From Oscillospiraceae bacterium (GTDB lineage: Bacteria > Bacillota > Clostridia > Oscillospirales > Acutalibacteraceae), in assembly GCA_029225165.1 (NCBI GenBank), contig JAQXVY010000061.1, positions 1-62,525 of the forward strand: a DNA stretch of 62,525 nucleotides, read 5' to 3'. Of this stretch, positions 59,870 to 62,525 are shown in pieces (position 1 is the stretch's first letter; every line of letters starts with the position of its first letter). A model generated the notes under the pieces. That model was not told the origin of the DNA. It searched no databases and worked only from the letters and a program-made list of their open reading frames with translations. The translations under genes were made by a program, and so were the position numbers.

Positions 59870-60125
59870 AAAAAATATAAAAAGCCTTCGCCTCACAAAG
59901 AGACGAAGACCAAAATCTCCGTGGTACCACTCTTCTTATTGTCAAAGACAATCACTTGTACGCACACTAACATATGCTGTCCTTTAACGCAGAACATACG
60001 GACTCTCTTACTTATTTCAGATGTCAGCTCAAGGGTGATTTTCCGCATTAATCCTTATTGCCTTGCACCAAACGGCAACTCTCTGAAAGGATTTGTGTAC
60101 AGACTGTCCCTGTCATTGCTCTTAA
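59870..60125 (-). promoter_or_regulatory. T-box riboswitch (Ile specifier) of ilvA-ridA
   Basis: Reverse-strand GGTACCACGGAGATTTTGGT is the T-box core, followed by a terminator (CTTCGTCTC with GAGGCGAAGG, then TTTTTATATTTTTT). The specifier region reads GAAAATCACCCTTGAG. Aligned as GAA-N-codon this gives ATC (complement of 60037-60039), an Ile codon. Low charged tRNA-Ile should switch on ilvA and ridA. Confidence 0.92.
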
Positions 60126-60244
60126 GTACTTATTTTATTCCCAAATTTTCCTTTTGTCAACACTTTGCAGAAAAATAAATTTATAGAGTAAACTCGAAAA
60201 TTGAAAAATATTAAGCACCGATAGTTTTAACTTTGTTTTATGAA

Positions 60245-61450
60245 TTATTTCCCCTCAAAAGCATATTTCAGAAAATCGGGGAAGATAGCCCTCCAGAAAT
60301 GCTCATTGTGACAGGCCTCTTTGTATTCCTTTAGAATAACCTTGTCCTTTGGATAGTTGATGTTTTCAAGATATTCCGGCATCCTCTTTGCGTATTCCAT
60401 AAGGCTTGTTTCCAGGCTGTCACCGTCACCGTTGTATATGTAAACAAGTGGCTCGTTGCCATTGAATTTCAAACCTTTGAGATAACTGTTCCACACATCA
60501 TCACTGTAAAGCAAGAATGCAGGTGAAAAAGCCCCTATTGAAGAAATTTTGTCAGGATGCTCCATACCAATATAAAAAGCCTCAATTCCGCCTGATGAGC
60601 TACCGCAAACACTTGTATGCTCTCTGTCGGTGTAAACATTGTAGTTTTTATTTATGTAGGGCATAACCGTATTAATAACAAAGTCGGAGTACACCTTGCC
60701 TGTACCGTTTTCAAATTCCTCGTGGGTCATATGGTCGCCCTTTTGAACCTCTCCAAGGTTAGGTGTAAGCTCGCTGTCACGGTTTCCGTCACCGTCGTCA
60801 ATTCCTACAATAATGCATTTGTTGTCGCTGTTTGCCATCATAGACATTACACTTTCAGCCACATTCCAGCAACCGTAGGTGGTGGCGAATTTGTCAAAAA
60901 GGTTTTGACCGTCACACATATACATTACAGAGTATTTTGTTTCTTTGTCATTTTTGTCATATCCGTCAGGCACCCAAATGAATATTTTTTTATTTACTTC
61001 ATTGTTGTATTTTAGGGATACAGTAGTGTAATCAATAGTCTTTTCTTCCTCGTCATACACAAATGGAATACCAATGTTTCCCTGTGAACTGCCCGCTGTT
61101 AAGTGATAACCGTTTACATAGTCGTTAAAGGCAAGCTCCATAGATTTGTCGGTATCGTCACCTGTAAAAATAACTCGGTCATATTTCTCGGTGTCACCAC
61201 TGCAACAGTAGGTGTTGTAGTCGTCACCCTTTTTTATCAGCTTGAGGTTAACAGTTTCCTTTTCCTCACTTTCTGTGCTGAAAAATGTCGCTGTTATTTT
61301 GTCGGAGTAACCCTCTCTTATGTAGATTTTATGTCCTGTTCCGTAGTTTTCCGTCACCTTTTTGTCACCACCATTTTTGTTTTCACTTCCACAGCCAAAC
61401 ATCGCTGTGATTATTGTTAATAGTAAAATACAGGCAAATATTTTTTTCAT
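60245..61450 (-). CDS. Lipoprotein esterase with an N-terminal carbohydrate-binding-like region
   Basis: A 401-residue exported alpha/beta hydrolase of the Esterase D family. The signal MKKIFACILLLTIITAMFGC ends in a lipobox. Residues about 40-130 are beta-rich with YDRVIFTGDDTDKSMELAF, reminiscent of CBM25/26 starch-binding modules, though the match is weak. The catalytic domain has the nucleophile in CGSSSGGIEAFYIGM, an aspartate near YIYNGDGDSLET and a histidine in ACHNEHFWR. GGAGGTCGTA precedes the ATG. It could remove acyl groups from a polysaccharide. Confidence 0.85.
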   Translation of the reverse strand: MKKIFACILLLTIITAMFGCGSENKNGGDKKVTENYGTGHKIYIREGYSDKITATFFSTESEEKETVNLKLIKKGDDYNTYCCSGDTEKYDRVIFTGDDTDKSMELAFNDYVNGYHLTAGSSQGNIGIPFVYDEEEKTIDYTTVSLKYNNEVNKKIFIWVPDGYDKNDKETKYSVMYMCDGQNLFDKFATTYGCWNVAESVMSMMANSDNKCIIVGIDDGDGNRDSELTPNLGEVQKGDHMTHEEFENGTGKVYSDFVINTVMPYINKNYNVYTDREHTSVCGSSSGGIEAFYIGMEHPDKISSIGAFSPAFLLYSDDVWNSYLKGLKFNGNEPLVYIYNGDGDSLETSLMEYAKRMPEYLENINYPKDKVILKEYKEACHNEHFWRAIFPDFLKYAFEGK

Positions 61451-61516
61451 AAATACGACCTCCTTACTTTCATATTTTCATTGTAACAAATGCTTTTTGT
61501 AATATCAAGAAAATAG

Positions 61517-61545
61517 TTGCAATTATTCAAATTAAGATGTATAAT
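61517..61545 (+). promoter_or_regulatory. Promoter of the radical SAM/transporter operon
   Basis: TTGCAA (61517-61522), 17-bp spacer and TATAAT (61540-61545). The start codon is about 140 bp further on, leaving room for a regulatory leader. Confidence 0.75.
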
Positions 61546-61563
61546 ATCCCTTGGTGAAAAACC

Positions 61564-61655
61564 CGTCAGTTCGGAACCATCCTGACGATAAATAAAACTA
61601 CGGATTATAGCAATGATTAATGTATTGTGTTGGGTGCCGTGGTGCACCCTTTTTT
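61564..61655 (+). promoter_or_regulatory. Candidate preQ1-responsive leader with terminator
   Basis: A hairpin CGTCAG/CTGACG (61564-61569, 61582-61587) has a 12-base loop beginning TTC and is followed by the A-rich tail ATAAATAAAACTACGG. This is the layout of preQ1-I aptamers. A terminator then follows (GGGTGC/GCACCC at 61632-61649 and TTTTTT) before the ribosome site. The canonical loop-tail pairing (UAG with CUA) is not present, so it could be another preQ1 class or unrelated. Downstream genes suit queuosine control. Confidence 0.45.
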
Positions 61656-61688
61656 CTTTGCTGTTTCCGTCAATGTAAAGGAGTTTAT

Positions 61689-62417
61689 ATGGAGAGATAC
61701 AGCGTTATCAAAGACAAAAATCCTCGTGAAATTGTCCTGTTAAGGGGAAGCGGTTGCAAGTGGAGAAGATGCACCTTTTGCGACTATCACCTTGACTTTT
61801 GCAAGGATGAGGAAGAAAATTTTAGACTAAACTGTAATGTACTTTCTAAAGTTAAAGGGATTTACAAAAGGCTGGAAGTGATAAATTCCGGCAGTTTTTG
61901 TGACTTGGACGGAAAAACAATGGACAAAATTCTTGACACCTGCAAGGATAGGGGAATTAATACCCTACACTTTGAATGTCACTACCTCCACAAAGATGAA
62001 GTACCTGATATTAAAGAAAGGTTTAGTGAAGAAAATATTACGGTAAAAATAAAAAGCGGTGTAGAAACCTTTGATATTCCTTACCGTGAAGAAGTGATGA
62101 AAAAAGGCTTTGGAAGTGCCTCACCTGAGGATATTGCGAATTATGCCGATGAAGTGTGTCTGCTTTTTGGCTTAAAAGGTCAAACAGAAAAGAGTATGAC
62201 AACTGACATAGAAACAGGCTTAAAATTCTTTGAAAGAGTTTGCGTCAACATAATGAACGAAAATACAACCCCTGTAAAGCCTGACAAAGAGGTTATAGAG
62301 ATTTTCGCAAAAAATATTGCACCAAAATATATTGACAACAGCAGGGTTGATATTCTAATGGAAAACACTGACTTTGGCGTTGGTGTAGAAAATGAGGAGG
62401 AGAATAATTGTGATTAA
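61689..62417 (+). CDS. Radical SAM protein, candidate queuine lyase (QueL-like)
   Basis: A 242-residue radical SAM enzyme. The cluster motif is GCKWRRCTFCDYHLDF, spaced Cys-x4-Cys-x2-Cys (residues 23, 28, 31) instead of the canonical Cys-x3-Cys-x2-Cys. The rest is a partial barrel (VINSGSFCDLDGKTMDKILD; VKIKSGVETFDIPYREEVMK; LLFGLKGQTEKSMTTDIETG). I chose ATG 61689 with AAAGGAG 7 bases before; the upstream part of the frame covers the terminator. The next gene encodes a YhhQ-type transporter. In C. difficile a radical SAM queuine lyase is encoded beside such a transporter, so queuine salvage is the leading hypothesis. Confidence 0.7.
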   Translation: MERYSVIKDKNPREIVLLRGSGCKWRRCTFCDYHLDFCKDEEENFRLNCNVLSKVKGIYKRLEVINSGSFCDLDGKTMDKILDTCKDRGINTLHFECHYLHKDEVPDIKERFSEENITVKIKSGVETFDIPYREEVMKKGFGSASPEDIANYADEVCLLFGLKGQTEKSMTTDIETGLKFFERVCVNIMNENTTPVKPDKEVIEIFAKNIAPKYIDNSRVDILMENTDFGVGVENEEENNCD

Positions 62418-62525
62418 CGAGCTATTACTTTTAGGTTCAATGGTAGTTATTTTTTCGTCAGCACTGATTGCTTACTATATTTTCGGCAAGGCAGGACTTT
62501 ATGCCGTCACCGCAATAGCCACCAT
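62410..62525 (+). CDS. YhhQ-type queuosine precursor transporter, 5' part only
   Basis: The gene is cut by the window end; 38 codons are visible. The start is GTG at 62410, with GGAGGAG about 8 bases before, overlapping the radical SAM gene by 8 bp. The sequence INELLLLGSMVVIFSSALIA followed by YYIFGKAGLYAVTAIAT matches the N-terminal membrane helix of YhhQ/VUT-family transporters, which take up queuosine precursors (preQ0, preQ1 or queuine). Translational coupling to the radical SAM gene suggests a common pathway. Confidence 0.7.
   Translation, partial: MINELLLLGSMVVIFSSALIAYYIFGKAGLYAVTAIAT

Overview
The window looks like chromosomal DNA of a gut Firmicute of the Ruminococcus group, plausibly close to the starch degrader Ruminococcus bromii. 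This is inferred from three secreted proteins with type I dockerins, two of them GH13 amylases and one with CBM26-like modules. A GerA/SpoVAF-family germination protein (an endospore former), strictly anaerobic enzymes, T-box leaders and strong GGAGG ribosome sites point the same way. No rRNA, tRNA, CRISPR array, transposase or integrase gene was seen.

Layout. 0.4-3.7 kb: a three-gene biotin-dependent carboxyltransferase operon with the subunit set of a transcarboxylase. 3.7-6.2 kb: feoA-feoB iron uptake. 6.4-10.3 kb: a small membrane protein, an intergenic repeat, and a YtrA-type regulator with its ABC transporter. 10.4-11.8 kb: a SpoVAF-like germination protein. 12.0-22.5 kb: a compact PBSX-like phage structural cluster in which every reading frame is open. 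It runs from terminase through capsid to baseplate but lacks integrase, repressor, replication, lysis, sheath, tape-measure and tail-fibre genes. 22.6-27.1 kb: a conserved small protein, ireB, and pheT-pheS behind a Phe T-box. 27.3-36.5 kb: a BspA-like repeat surface protein, nnrD, a lipoprotein, mazF, a stand-alone glycyl-radical-domain protein with NrdR boxes, and a large subtilase. 36.7-42.8 kb: a 50-residue peptide gene, a non-catalytic dockerin protein, a lipoprotein alkaline phosphatase and an acetyltransferase next to a duplicated phosphatase 3' end. 42.9-53.9 kb: the starch locus (secreted protein, MalS-like amylase with C-terminal dockerin, membrane pyrophosphatase, amylase with N-terminal dockerin, cytoplasmic GH31 glucosidase). 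54.2-60.1 kb: Nudix hydrolase, iron-type alcohol dehydrogenase, an unknown membrane-anchored protein, and ridA/ilvA behind an Ile T-box. 60.2-62.5 kb: a lipoprotein esterase and, divergently, a radical SAM protein plus a YhhQ-type transporter behind a possible preQ1-responsive leader.

How the genes fit together. The dockerin amylases would degrade starch outside the cell as parts of a cohesin-based complex whose scaffold is not in this window, and the GH31 enzyme would finish maltodextrins inside. The alcohol dehydrogenase and the pyrophosphatase fit a fermentative, energy-limited anaerobe. The best candidates for undescribed biology are the gene-transfer-agent-like phage cluster with no tail-length genes, the stand-alone NrdD-type radical domain under NrdR boxes, the transcarboxylase-like operon with a divergent 12S subunit, and the 50-residue peptide gene with its own promoter and terminator. 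Three short repeat families are scattered between the genes.
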